From positions 1 through 10,704 of the forward strand of contig JAEYTY010000073.1 in the NCBI GenBank assembly GCA_023433775.1: a DNA stretch of 10,704 bases. The letters run 5' to 3'. This stretch comes from Pseudomonadota bacterium (GTDB lineage: Bacteria; Pseudomonadota; Alphaproteobacteria; Rhizobiales; Devosiaceae). The notes below the pieces were generated by a model. The model was not told the origin of the DNA, searched no databases, and saw only the letters and a program-made list of their open reading frames with translations. Both the position numbers and the translations under genes were made by a program. Positions within the stretch are counted from its first letter, which is position 1. Every line of letters begins with the position of its first letter. Below are positions 1-6,081 of this stretch, piece after piece.

Positions 1-273
1 CTCCAGCTCTGGGCCGATCATCTGGAAGGCGCCGTCGTCGCCATCGGCAATGCCCCCACCGCCCTCTTCCACCTGCTCGAAATGCTGCGCGATGGCGCCC
101 CCCGCCCTGCGGCCATTCTCGGAATGCCGGTCGGCTTTGTCGGCGCAGCGGAATCCAAGGATGCCTTGGCAGAGAACAGCTATGGCGTTCCCTATGCCAT
201 CGTCCGCGGAAGGCTGGGTGGCAGCGCCATCACCTCGGCCTGCCTCAACGCCTTGGCGAGGCCGGGCCTGTGA
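1..273 (+). CDS. cobH: Precorrin-8X methylmutase CobH, C-terminal part (5' end outside window)
   Basis: CobH moves the C11 methyl group of precorrin-8X to C12, giving hydrogenobyrinic acid in the aerobic B12 pathway. The open frame enters at base 1 with no start, and about 90 C-terminal residues are present; the family is usually about 210 residues, so more than half lies upstream. The family-specific stretches are visible: IGNAPTALF (residues 15-23 of the fragment) followed by GMPVGFVGAAESK (about 41-53) and the closing YGVPYAIVRGRLGGS. The stop codon TGA overlaps the GTG start of cobI in a GTGA, so the two are translationally coupled. The real start is not the internal ATG at 82, because the homologous sequence runs on upstream of it to the window edge. 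Identification is firm from the motifs and from the cob neighbours. Confidence 0.93.
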   Translation, partial: LQLWADHLEGAVVAIGNAPTALFHLLEMLRDGAPRPAAILGMPVGFVGAAESKDALAENSYGVPYAIVRGRLGGSAITSACLNALARPGL

Positions 274-995
274 GCGGGAAGCTGATCGGCGTTGGCACCG
301 GCCCGGGCGACCCGGAGCTTCTCACGCTCAAGGCGGTGCGCGCCATTGGCGAGGCCGATGTGGTGGCCTTCTTCGCCAAGCGCGGCAATGCCAGTAATGC
401 CCGCGCCATCGCCGCCAGTCATTTCCGCCCCGGCCAGATCGAGGAAGCCCTCGATTATCCGGTGACCACGGAAATCGATCGCCGCCATGACGACTACAAA
501 GGCCAGATCGCCGATTTCTACGCCGAGGCCGCCCAGCGCCTCGCCGTCCATCTCGATGCCGGCCGCACTGTCGCGGTGCTCAGCGAAGGCGACCCGCTGT
601 TCTATGGCAGCTATATGCACATCCATCTGCGCTTGGCGCCGCTCTATGACAATGAGGTCATTCCCGGCATCACGGCCATGTCCGGCTGCTGGTCTGCCGC
701 TGGCCTGCCACTGGTGCAGGGCGATGACGTGCTGACCATCCTTCCCGGCACGCTGGACCGCGAAGAGCTGGTCCGCCGCGTCTTGGACAGCCATGGGGCG
801 GTCATTATGAAGCTGGGGCGGAATCTCCCCAAGGTGCGTGCTGCGCTGGCCGATGCCGGGCGTCTCTCCGGCGCCGTCTATGTCGAGCGCGGCACCAGCG
901 CCAATGGCTTTCATCTGCCGCTGGTCGACAAGACTGACGATGCCGCACCCTATTTCTCGCTCATTCTTGTTCCGGGCTGGAGCGAGCGGCCATGA
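270..995 (+). CDS. cobI: Precorrin-2 C20-methyltransferase CobI
   Basis: CobI transfers a methyl group from S-adenosylmethionine to C20 of precorrin-2, forming precorrin-3A, a cytoplasmic early step of corrin synthesis. The 241-residue product has the usual length of the family. The tetrapyrrole methylase fold is seen as an N-terminal GVGTGPGDPELLTLKA (7-22), the SAM-binding SEGDPLFYGS (105-114) and PGITAMSG (132-139). The GDPELLTLKA version of the first motif and the SEGDPLFYGSYMH version of the second are typical of CobI/CbiL rather than of the other corrin methylases. The GTG start is chosen because the conserved N-terminus begins at once after it and it overlaps the cobH stop codon. The stop overlaps the cobJ start in ATGA. 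An oxygen-dependent CobI and the anaerobic CbiL are hard to tell apart from sequence alone; the CobH/CobJ/CobL neighbours favour the aerobic type. Confidence 0.93.
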   Translation: MSGKLIGVGTGPGDPELLTLKAVRAIGEADVVAFFAKRGNASNARAIAASHFRPGQIEEALDYPVTTEIDRRHDDYKGQIADFYAEAAQRLAVHLDAGRTVAVLSEGDPLFYGSYMHIHLRLAPLYDNEVIPGITAMSGCWSAAGLPLVQGDDVLTILPGTLDREELVRRVLDSHGAVIMKLGRNLPKVRAALADAGRLSGAVYVERGTSANGFHLPLVDKTDDAAPYFSLILVPGWSERP

Positions 996-1747
996 GCGGC
1001 AGGCTTGTCATCATCGGCACAGGACCGGGCAATCCGTCCCAAACCACGCCCGAGGCGCTCGATGCCATCGCGGCCTCCGACATGTGCTTCGGCTACGGCC
1101 CCTATCTTGATCGCCTCTCCCTGCGTCCGGATCAGCAGCGTCAGGCTTCGGACAATCGCGAAGAGCTCGACCGCTCCAAGGCCGCGCTCAATGCTGCCGC
1201 CAGCGGAGCAAAGGTCTGCGTCGTTTCCGGTGGCGATCCTGGCGTCTTCGCCATGGCTGCCGCCATTTGCGAGGCAGTCGAAGCCGGCCCCGAAACCTGG
1301 CGCCGCCTCGACATCAAGGTGCTGCCCGGCGTCACCGCCATGCTGGCCGTCGCTGCCCGGGCGGGCGCGCCACTGGGGCACGATTTCTGCGCCATATCGC
1401 TCTCGGACAATCTTAAGCCCTGGGAGTTGATCGAGCGCCGCCTGCGCGCGGTGGCCGAAGCCGGTCTCGTCATCGCCCTGTACAATCCAATCTCCAAGGC
1501 CCGTCCGTGGCAGCTGGCCACCGCATTCAAGATCCTGCGCGAGGTCCTCCCGGTCAGCACCCCGGTCATATTCGGTCGTGCGATAGGCCGGCCTGACGAA
1601 CATTTTGCCGTCGTGTCGCTCGGCGAAGCCGACAAGCAGAATGCCGATATGGCCACCTGCGTCATCATCGGATCCGCCGAAACCCGCGTCATAGATCGGC
1701 CCGGCATGGACCCTCTGGTCTATTCCCCACGTGGCGTGCAGCCATGA
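992..1747 (+). CDS. cobJ: Precorrin-3B C17-methyltransferase CobJ
   Basis: CobJ methylates precorrin-3B at C17 with S-adenosylmethionine and drives ring contraction to precorrin-4. The 251-residue protein has the tetrapyrrole methylase motifs IIGTGPGN (7-14), SGGDPGVFAMA (79-89) and LPGVTAML (111-118). Signatures special to CobJ/CbiH are also present: GYGPYLDRL (34-42), LGHDFCAISLSD (128-139) and ALYNPISKARPWQ (162-174). There is no C-terminal extension such as the precorrin isomerase fusions known in some genomes, so this is the simple form. The ATG overlaps the cobI stop (ATGA) and the stop overlaps the cobL start (ATGA). In several described aerobic operons cobK follows here; in this window the next gene is cobL directly. 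Confidence 0.93.
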   Translation: MSGRLVIIGTGPGNPSQTTPEALDAIAASDMCFGYGPYLDRLSLRPDQQRQASDNREELDRSKAALNAAASGAKVCVVSGGDPGVFAMAAAICEAVEAGPETWRRLDIKVLPGVTAMLAVAARAGAPLGHDFCAISLSDNLKPWELIERRLRAVAEAGLVIALYNPISKARPWQLATAFKILREVLPVSTPVIFGRAIGRPDEHFAVVSLGEADKQNADMATCVIIGSAETRVIDRPGMDPLVYSPRGVQP

Positions 1748-2955
1748 GCACGCGCTGGCTGACCATTGTGGGCATGGGGGAAGAGGGCCCCGCCGGTCTC
1801 GCGCCCGCCGCCCGTGCGGCCATCGCCAATGCTGAATTGGTCTTCGGCGGCGCGCGACATCTCGAACTGGCCGCAGACATTACCACCGGCAAATCCCAAC
1901 CTTGGCTCTCGCCATTTTCGGCCTCCATCGACGCCGTCCTCGCCGCCAAGGGGCAAAAAGTTTGCGTCCTCGCCTCTGGCGATCCGTTCCATTACGGCGT
2001 CGGCGCGACGCTGGCCCGCCATGTCGATCCGGCGCAGATGCAGGTCATTCCCCATCCCTCATCCTTCAGCCTTGCCGCCGCTCGTTTGGGCTGGCCCTTG
2101 CAGGATATTGTCAGCCTCTCGCTCCACGGCCGCCCGCTGGCGCTGATTGCCCCCCACCTGCACCCCGCCGCCCGCATTCTGGCGCTGACCTCTGACGAAG
2201 CCGGCCCCGCCGCTCTCGCTGCGCTCCTGACCGAAACCGGCTTCGGCCTCTCGATCATCACCGTGCTTGAAGCCTTGGGCGGGCCCCGAGAACGCATTCG
2301 CTCGCAAATGGCGATGGAGTTCAAACTCGCTGACATCGACCCCCTCAATATCTGCGCAGTCACAGTGGTCGCCCTGCCCGGCGCTCGTATTCTGCCGCTG
2401 ACCCCCGGTCTCGATGATGCCTTGTTCGAGCATGATGGTCAGATCACCAAGCGCGAAGTGCGGGCGCTAACCATCGCGGCACTCGCCCCACGCCGCCATG
2501 AATTGCTCTGGGACATCGGGGCCGGCTCCGGTTCAATCGGCATTGAATGGATGCTTGCCGATCCGAGCCTTTCCGCAATCGCTATCGAGGGAGACGCTGA
2601 CCGTGCGGCCCGCATCGCGCGGAACGCAAATGCCTTCGGCGTCCCTGATTTGCGCGTGGTCACCGGCACGGCCCCCGATGCGCTTGCCGGCCTCGACACT
2701 CCCCATGCCATCTTCATCGGCGGCGGGGGCTCCGATCCCGGCGTCATGGACACTGCCATCGCCGCCCTGCGCCCTTCTGGCCGGCTCGTCGCCAATGCCG
2801 TGACGCTCGAAATGGAACAGCTCCTGCTGCGTCTTCACGCCCAACATGGCGGTTCCCTCACCCGCATCGCCATTTCGCGCGCCGAGCCCATCGGCAGCAT
2901 GACAGGCTGGCGTCCCGCCATGCCCATCACCCAATGGTCGTGGACGAAGCCATGA
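1744..2955 (+). CDS. cobL: Precorrin-6Y (6B) C5,15-methyltransferase, decarboxylating, CobL
   Basis: CobL methylates C5 and C15 of precorrin-6B and removes the acetate carboxyl of ring C, giving precorrin-8X, the substrate of CobH. At 403 residues it is the two-domain form. The CbiE-like methylase domain is residues 1 to about 215, with LASGDPFHYGVG (76-87) and HPSSFSLAAARLGWPLQD (104-121). The CbiT-like domain is about 225-403, opening with HDGQITKREVRA (230-241) and carrying the Rossmann SAM site WDIGAGSGSIGIEW (256-269) and FIGGGGSDPG (324-333). The domains are intact, with no frameshift between them. It starts in the ATGA shared with cobJ and ends in the ATGA shared with cobM. The fusion of CbiE and CbiT is the arrangement typical of the aerobic pathway in alphaproteobacteria and pseudomonads. 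Confidence 0.94.
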   Translation: MSTRWLTIVGMGEEGPAGLAPAARAAIANAELVFGGARHLELAADITTGKSQPWLSPFSASIDAVLAAKGQKVCVLASGDPFHYGVGATLARHVDPAQMQVIPHPSSFSLAAARLGWPLQDIVSLSLHGRPLALIAPHLHPAARILALTSDEAGPAALAALLTETGFGLSIITVLEALGGPRERIRSQMAMEFKLADIDPLNICAVTVVALPGARILPLTPGLDDALFEHDGQITKREVRALTIAALAPRRHELLWDIGAGSGSIGIEWMLADPSLSAIAIEGDADRAARIARNANAFGVPDLRVVTGTAPDALAGLDTPHAIFIGGGGSDPGVMDTAIAALRPSGRLVANAVTLEMEQLLLRLHAQHGGSLTRIAISRAEPIGSMTGWRPAMPITQWSWTKP

Positions 2956-3713
2956 GTGTCCATTTCATTGGCGCCGGCCCCGGCGCGGCAGACCTCATCA
3001 CCGTGCGCGGTCGCGATCTCCTCGCCCGCTGCCCGGTCTGTCTCTATGCCGGCTCCATCGTGCCCAGGGAGATGCTTGGCTGGTGCCCCCCAGATGCGCG
3101 CCTCATCGATACTGCCCCGCTCTCGCTCGAGGACATCGAAGCCGAATATATCCGCGCTCACGCGGCGGGCCAGGATGTGGCACGCCTCCATTCCGGCGAC
3201 CTTTCCGTCTGGAGCGCCGTGGCCGAACAGATGCGCCGGCTCGACAGGCTCAGCATTCCTTACACACTCACGCCCGGCGTGCCGGCCTTTGCCGCCGCCG
3301 CCGCTACTTTGGGGCGTGAACTGACCGTCCCGGCTGAGGCACAAAGTCTCGTGCTGACCCGCGTTTCGGGCCGAGCTTCTCCCATGCCATCGGGTGAGAC
3401 GCTCACCGCCTTTGGCGCAACCGGCGCCACGCTGGCCATCCACCTCGCCATTCATTCCCTCGACAAGGTCGTGGCCGACCTCACCCCGCTCTATGGCGCC
3501 GATTGTCCTGTCGCCATCGTCGCCCGCGCCTCCTGGCCGGACGAGCTTGTACTCCGGGGCACGCTGGGCGACATTGAGCAGCAATTCGCCGCCAAACCCG
3601 TCGAGCGCACCGCCGTCATCTTTGTGGGGCGCGGCCTCGGGGCTGAAGATTTTCGCGAAAGCGCACTTTACGACCCCGATTATCAGCGCCGCTTCCGCGG
3701 GCGAAACGATTAG
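2952..3713 (+). CDS. cobM: Precorrin-4 C11-methyltransferase CobM
   Basis: CobM adds the C11 methyl group to precorrin-4, forming precorrin-5. The 253-residue protein has the family length and these motifs: FIGAGPGAADLITVRG (5-20), LYAGSIVP (31-38), LHSGDLSVWSA (79-89), TPGVPAFAAAAA (107-118) and LTRVSGRASPMP (135-146). LYAGS and SGD.SVW set CobM/CbiF apart from CobI and CobJ. Two starts are possible. The ATG at 2934 would add six residues (MVVDEA); the ATG at 2952 forms the same ATGA overlap with the preceding stop seen at the two previous junctions and puts the conserved strand at residue 3, so it is preferred. It is the last cob gene seen here; a dehydrogenase gene follows after 23 bases and may be on the same transcript. 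Confidence 0.93.
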   Translation: MSVHFIGAGPGAADLITVRGRDLLARCPVCLYAGSIVPREMLGWCPPDARLIDTAPLSLEDIEAEYIRAHAAGQDVARLHSGDLSVWSAVAEQMRRLDRLSIPYTLTPGVPAFAAAAATLGRELTVPAEAQSLVLTRVSGRASPMPSGETLTAFGATGATLAIHLAIHSLDKVVADLTPLYGADCPVAIVARASWPDELVLRGTLGDIEQQFAAKPVERTAVIFVGRGLGAEDFRESALYDPDYQRRFRGRND

Positions 3714-3724
3714 CCGAAGAGACC

Positions 3725-3730
3725 AAGGAG
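3725..3730 (+). promoter_or_regulatory. Ribosome binding site of the SDR gene
   Basis: AAGGAG lies six bases before the ATG at 3737. It is among the clearest Shine-Dalgarno sequences on the + strand here and fixes the start of the dehydrogenase. No convincing promoter fits in the 23-base gap after cobM, so this gene is probably read from the cob transcript. Confidence 0.8.
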
Positions 3731-3736
3731 CTTTTC

Positions 3737-4513
3737 ATGACCGACGCGATCCTCCCCGAACTCCGTGGCAAGGCCGTTCTTATCACTGGCGCATCCACCG
3801 GCATTGGCGCAGCCCTGGCCAAAGCCTTCGCGGCCCAGGGCGCCATGGTCGGCGTCCACTACAATTCCAGCCAGGCGGCTGCCGAAAGCGTGCTTGAGGC
3901 CATCACCACCGCTGGCGGCAAGGCGCATCTGATCAAGGCCGACGCCTCCAAATCCGGCGAGATTGCCCGCGCCGTCGAAGAAGCCGCCTCAGTCTTCGGG
4001 CGTCTCGATGGCTTGATCAACAATGCCGGCGGCATGGTGGCGCGCCTCGCCTATGCCGACATGACCGATGAACATTATGACGCTGTCATGGATCTCAATG
4101 CCCGCTCGGTCCTCGCTGCCACACGCGCCGCCATTCCCCACATGAAAGCGGCAGGCGGCGGCTTTGTCATCAACACCACCTCGGTTGCCGGTCGCAATGG
4201 CGCCAGTGGCGACGCCGGGCTCTATGGTTCGTCCAAGGCCTTTGTCGCCAATGTCACCCGCGGCATGGCCAAGGAACTCATCCCCCATGGCATACGCGTC
4301 AACGCCATTGCCCCCGGTCTCATTGAAACGCCATTTCACGAGCGTTACTCCACCGAAGCGCAGCTCAAGGCGCAATTGGCCAATGTTCCACAGGGCCGCA
4401 TGGGCACAGTCGAAGATTGCATTGGCGCCTATCTCTTCCTCGCCTGCGCCAGCCTTTCGCCCTACATCATTGGCCAGACCATCGAGGTCAATGGTGGCAT
4501 GTTGATGCCCTGA
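3737..4513 (+). CDS. Classical short-chain dehydrogenase/reductase (SDR), substrate unknown
   Basis: A 258-residue protein of the classical SDR family, which oxidises alcohols or reduces ketones with NAD(H) or NADP(H). The cofactor motif TGASTGIG is at 17-24, NNAG at 95-98, and the catalytic tetrad is complete: Asn121, Ser149 (in NTTSVAG), Tyr163 and Lys167 (YGSSK). The end of the second strand reads VGVHYNSS (38-45) with no acidic residue, which usually goes with NADP(H) preference. The C-terminus (IIGQTIEVNGGMLMP) is that of 3-oxoacyl-ACP reductase and glucose-dehydrogenase-like SDRs. The ATG follows a good AAGGAG. It sits 23 bases after cobM and may share its transcript, but no known corrin step needs an SDR of this type, so its role is open. 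Family certain, substrate not. Confidence 0.88.
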   Translation: MTDAILPELRGKAVLITGASTGIGAALAKAFAAQGAMVGVHYNSSQAAAESVLEAITTAGGKAHLIKADASKSGEIARAVEEAASVFGRLDGLINNAGGMVARLAYADMTDEHYDAVMDLNARSVLAATRAAIPHMKAAGGGFVINTTSVAGRNGASGDAGLYGSSKAFVANVTRGMAKELIPHGIRVNAIAPGLIETPFHERYSTEAQLKAQLANVPQGRMGTVEDCIGAYLFLACASLSPYIIGQTIEVNGGMLMP

Positions 4514-4525
4514 CGGGCGCGTCGC

Positions 4526-4562
4526 CTTGGCACGGCAATGCCTGCCATCTGACTATGCCAAG
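4526..4562. repeat. Inverted repeat between the SDR and ligase genes
   Basis: CTTGGCA at 4526-4532 is the reverse complement of TGCCAAG at 4556-4562, with a 23-base loop. It lies in the 73-base gap between the SDR stop and the preferred ligase start. There is no T-run after it, so a factor-independent terminator is not supported; it could be an RNA hairpin, an operator or chance. Confidence 0.3.
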
Positions 4563-4586
4563 TCATGCCTATCCGGAGCCCTTGCC

Positions 4587-5780
4587 GTGCCGATCAATTT
4601 TGCCAGTTTCCTTCTCGTCGTTGCGCTGACCGCGGCCATCGCACCTCCGGGTTACAGCGCTTATGTCGGCGCCTATATCGCCATGATCGCCGCGCTCCTC
4701 GCCTTCGCGATCTATGGCTGGAAAGAGCGGGCGGTTTTTCGCCATCCCACGTCGCTCGCCATTCTGGCAGCTATTGCGCTGATCACGGCGACCTTGCCTT
4801 TCGTCTACAAGGGTCCGCAGGATCTGCTTGCACCCGTCTTCATCCTGCCCATGCTGACCACGATCGCGCTCGGTGCGCTGGCCCGTCCGGCGCGGTGGGT
4901 TCCCGGCCCCACGCTCTTCGCAGCGCTCTGCCTTTTCGCCGCAGCCATCGCCCTGGCAGGCGGCGCCTATGAGCATTTTGTGCTTGGCCTCTACAGGCCG
5001 GGTATGGGCAATAATCCGATCCACTACGCAACACTGGCAGCAATAGCGGGCGGCCTGGCCTCGGTCGGAGTGGTGTCCGGCCAATCGCGCTGGCGCTACC
5101 TCTTTCTCCTCGGGCCCATCCTGGGACTGGGCGCAACAATTGTTGCGGATTCGCGCGGCCCAATGGTTGGCGCGCTCGCCATTGCTGGTGTGGGTCTCGT
5201 CATGCTGACGATTTGGCTCTGGCGCGAGAACATATTCCGCTGGTCGCTCATTGCCGCGGTTTTGGCGGGTGTCGCCGCCGTCAGTTTTCTGGTCGGCACC
5301 AGCAACCCGCGCGTTCTGGGTCTCGCGGAATCGGCCTTCAACATTTTCCGGTTCACCGGTGGTACCGACGATATCCGCGCTGCGCTCTACACATCGTCTC
5401 TTCACGCCCTCGCGCAGTCGCCGCTTTACGGCCATGGCCTTGGCCAGTTGATGTTGACGGTCCAGGCCATGTTCCCGGAACAGGCTGAGGCATTCCATCT
5501 TGAAAACCTTCACGCCGACTGGGCCAATCTCTCGGTCATGGCGGGCATACCCGGCCTTCTGGCCTATATCCTGCTCCTCGCCGCGCCGCTTCTGCTGTTA
5601 CTGAGGCCCGAAATCCGGAAAGACCGCCCCATTGTTCTGGGCGCCCTCTTGCTCACCACGGCGCAACTCACCCTCGGGATCAGCAATGCCATGTTCGGGG
5701 TTTTACCCCAGACCGTGATTTACGCTGTAGCGACTGGGTATTTTATGCTGCGCGCAGGCCGTCTGACTGGGGAAGGGTAG
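4587..5780 (+). CDS. O-antigen ligase/polymerase-like membrane protein (Wzy_C superfamily)
   Basis: A 397-residue polytopic inner-membrane protein with about ten hydrophobic segments. Proteins of this superfamily (WaaL ligases, Wzy polymerases and related enzymes) join lipid-linked glycans to an acceptor in the periplasm. Features seen are NPIHYATLA (144-152), the ADSRGPMVGALA stretch (187-198) typical of the start of the Wzy_C domain, SPLYGHGLGQL (278-288), and a large-loop motif HLENLHADWANLSVMAGIPGLL (304-325) whose histidines match the ligase family's periplasmic loop. The GTG at 4587 is chosen because GGAG (4575-4578) lies eight bases upstream and the first membrane segment begins at once; a TTG at 4527 would add 20 residues of non-hydrophobic sequence. 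Ligase and polymerase cannot be told apart. No other glycan gene is beside it. Confidence 0.78.
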   Translation: MPINFASFLLVVALTAAIAPPGYSAYVGAYIAMIAALLAFAIYGWKERAVFRHPTSLAILAAIALITATLPFVYKGPQDLLAPVFILPMLTTIALGALARPARWVPGPTLFAALCLFAAAIALAGGAYEHFVLGLYRPGMGNNPIHYATLAAIAGGLASVGVVSGQSRWRYLFLLGPILGLGATIVADSRGPMVGALAIAGVGLVMLTIWLWRENIFRWSLIAAVLAGVAAVSFLVGTSNPRVLGLAESAFNIFRFTGGTDDIRAALYTSSLHALAQSPLYGHGLGQLMLTVQAMFPEQAEAFHLENLHADWANLSVMAGIPGLLAYILLLAAPLLLLLRPEIRKDRPIVLGALLLTTAQLTLGISNAMFGVLPQTVIYAVATGYFMLRAGRLTGEG

Positions 5781-5783
5781 CAG

Positions 5784-5814
5784 CGTGTCAGGATGAGACA
5801 GGCAGCCTGACACG
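5784..5814 (+). terminator. Hairpin just after the ligase stop, possible terminator
   Basis: CGTGTCAGG (5784-5792) pairs perfectly with CCTGACACG (5806-5814) across a 13-base loop. It begins four bases after the ligase stop codon at 5778-5780, the usual place for a terminator. No T-run follows on either strand, so it is a weak or factor-assisted terminator at best, or a 3'-end stabilising hairpin. Confidence 0.45.
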
Positions 5815-5860
5815 ACCTGTGCGGGGTTAGACGTGGCTCTGTCCCGATTGGCTGGCTGCG

Positions 5861-5900
5861 GAATCCGGCTGATCGTTGAATTCAAAGACAAACCGGATTC
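5861..5900. repeat. 40-bp dyad next to the tRNA fragment
   Basis: GAATCCGG (5861-5868) and CCGGATTC (5893-5900) are perfect inverted copies, and the 10-bp palindrome TTGAATTCAA (5876-5885) lies exactly at the same centre (5880.5). By hand count 16 of 20 base pairs are symmetric. It abuts the CCA end of the tRNA-Gln fragment, on its downstream side. It could be the relic of a tRNA terminator, a protein binding site or part of the recombination site. Confidence 0.5.
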
Positions 5901-5928
5901 TGGCTGGGGCGCCAGGATTCGGAGCTGG
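5901..5928 (-). other. Truncated tRNA-Gln 3' end, candidate attachment site of an island
   Basis: Read on the minus strand, these 28 bases end in GCGCCCCAGCCA, an acceptor 3' strand with a G discriminator and CCA. The CCCCAG-CCA ending is characteristic of bacterial tRNA-Gln, whose 5' strand begins UGGGG. The 21 bases at 5901-5921 run from the T-loop C56 through the T-stem and acceptor strand to CCA and agree with the usual tRNA. Just before them the match decays: positions 53 and 55 carry C in place of the near-universal G53 and T55. No D-arm, anticodon arm or 5' acceptor strand follows on that side, so this is not a working tRNA. A tRNA 3' end repeated at the far edge of an element is the classic product of tyrosine-recombinase insertion. 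The polarity puts the element at coordinates above 5928. Confidence 0.65.
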
Positions 5929-5948
5929 AAGTCAGAGCCTTGCTAAGT

Positions 5949-5966
5949 CGTTGATTTTATTCAACG
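5949..5966. repeat. Small AT-rich hairpin
   Basis: CGTTGA (5949-5954) and TCAACG (5961-5966) form a perfect 6-bp stem with a TTTTAT loop. It lies downstream of the minus-strand operon and between the tRNA fragment and the 9-bp repeats. It may be part of the integrase binding region; as a terminator it is short and has no T-run. Confidence 0.35.
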
Positions 5967-5977
5967 TGCAGTCTGCC

Positions 5978-6012
5978 TGTATCCCACTTATGTATCCCAG
6001 TTTTGGGGTACA
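5978..6012. repeat. Three 9-bp elements at 13-bp period, possible integrase arm sites
   Basis: TGTATCCCA occurs at 5978-5986 and again at 5991-5999. At 6004-6012 is TGGGGTACA, the inverted form with one change. Start-to-start distance is exactly 13 bases both times. Short repeats of this kind beside an attachment core are typical of arm-type binding sites of tyrosine recombinases or their directionality factors. The repeats lie on the side of the tRNA fragment that the polarity argument assigns to the element. Function is inferred only. Confidence 0.5.
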
Positions 6013-6081
6013 TGTCCAGACAAGGATAGCGGCGATCAGCTACACGCCTCGAGACAGCTCGGCCAGCGCCATGCGGAAGCG

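Larger units (their letters stand above)
5781..6081. other. Spacer between convergent blocks, with candidate integration-site features
   Basis: These 301 bases separate the + strand ligase gene from the - strand cupin gene. No credible protein gene was found. From left to right they hold a 9-bp-stem hairpin, a 40-bp dyad, a minus-strand tRNA-Gln 3' fragment, a small AT-rich hairpin and a trio of 9-bp repeats. The bases from about 5940 to 6015 look clearly richer in A and T than the genes on either side, judged by eye. After the cupin stop the same frame stays open for 13 more codons to a second TAG at 6040-6042, with no sign that it is used. Confidence 0.7.

Noticed and set aside
192..914. 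240-codon open frame on the minus strand
   Set aside because: It is antisense to cobH and cobI, both of which have firm motifs; the translation shows no recognisable domain.
950..1603. 217-codon minus-strand frame, considered as a reversed cobK
   Set aside because: It is antisense to cobJ and shows none of the features expected of a precorrin-6A reductase; it is a composition shadow.
2934..2951. Upstream ATG for cobM adding six residues
   Set aside because: The ATG at 2952 gives the same four-base overlap as neighbouring junctions and places the conserved strand at the N-terminus.
4528..4545. Possible sigma-54 promoter before the ligase gene (TGGCAC followed by a TGCC)
   Set aside because: The -24 half fits well, but no GC lies at the required distance for the -12 element, so only half of the site is present.
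4569..5513. 314-codon open frame on the minus strand
   Set aside because: It lies entirely antisense to the ligase gene, whose membrane segments and Wzy_C motifs are clear. Its translation is rich in charged residues, Gln and Gly without any family motif, as expected for the complement of a GC-rich gene.
5703..5891. 62-codon minus-strand frame across the ligase 3' end and the spacer
   Set aside because: No family pattern and no ribosome binding site were seen, and it runs through the hairpin and dyad; probably not a gene.
6040..6081. Thirteen open codons in frame after the cupin stop, with an ATG, ending in a second TAG
   Set aside because: Too short to judge, no homology recognised, and the cupin domain is already complete; taken as chance.
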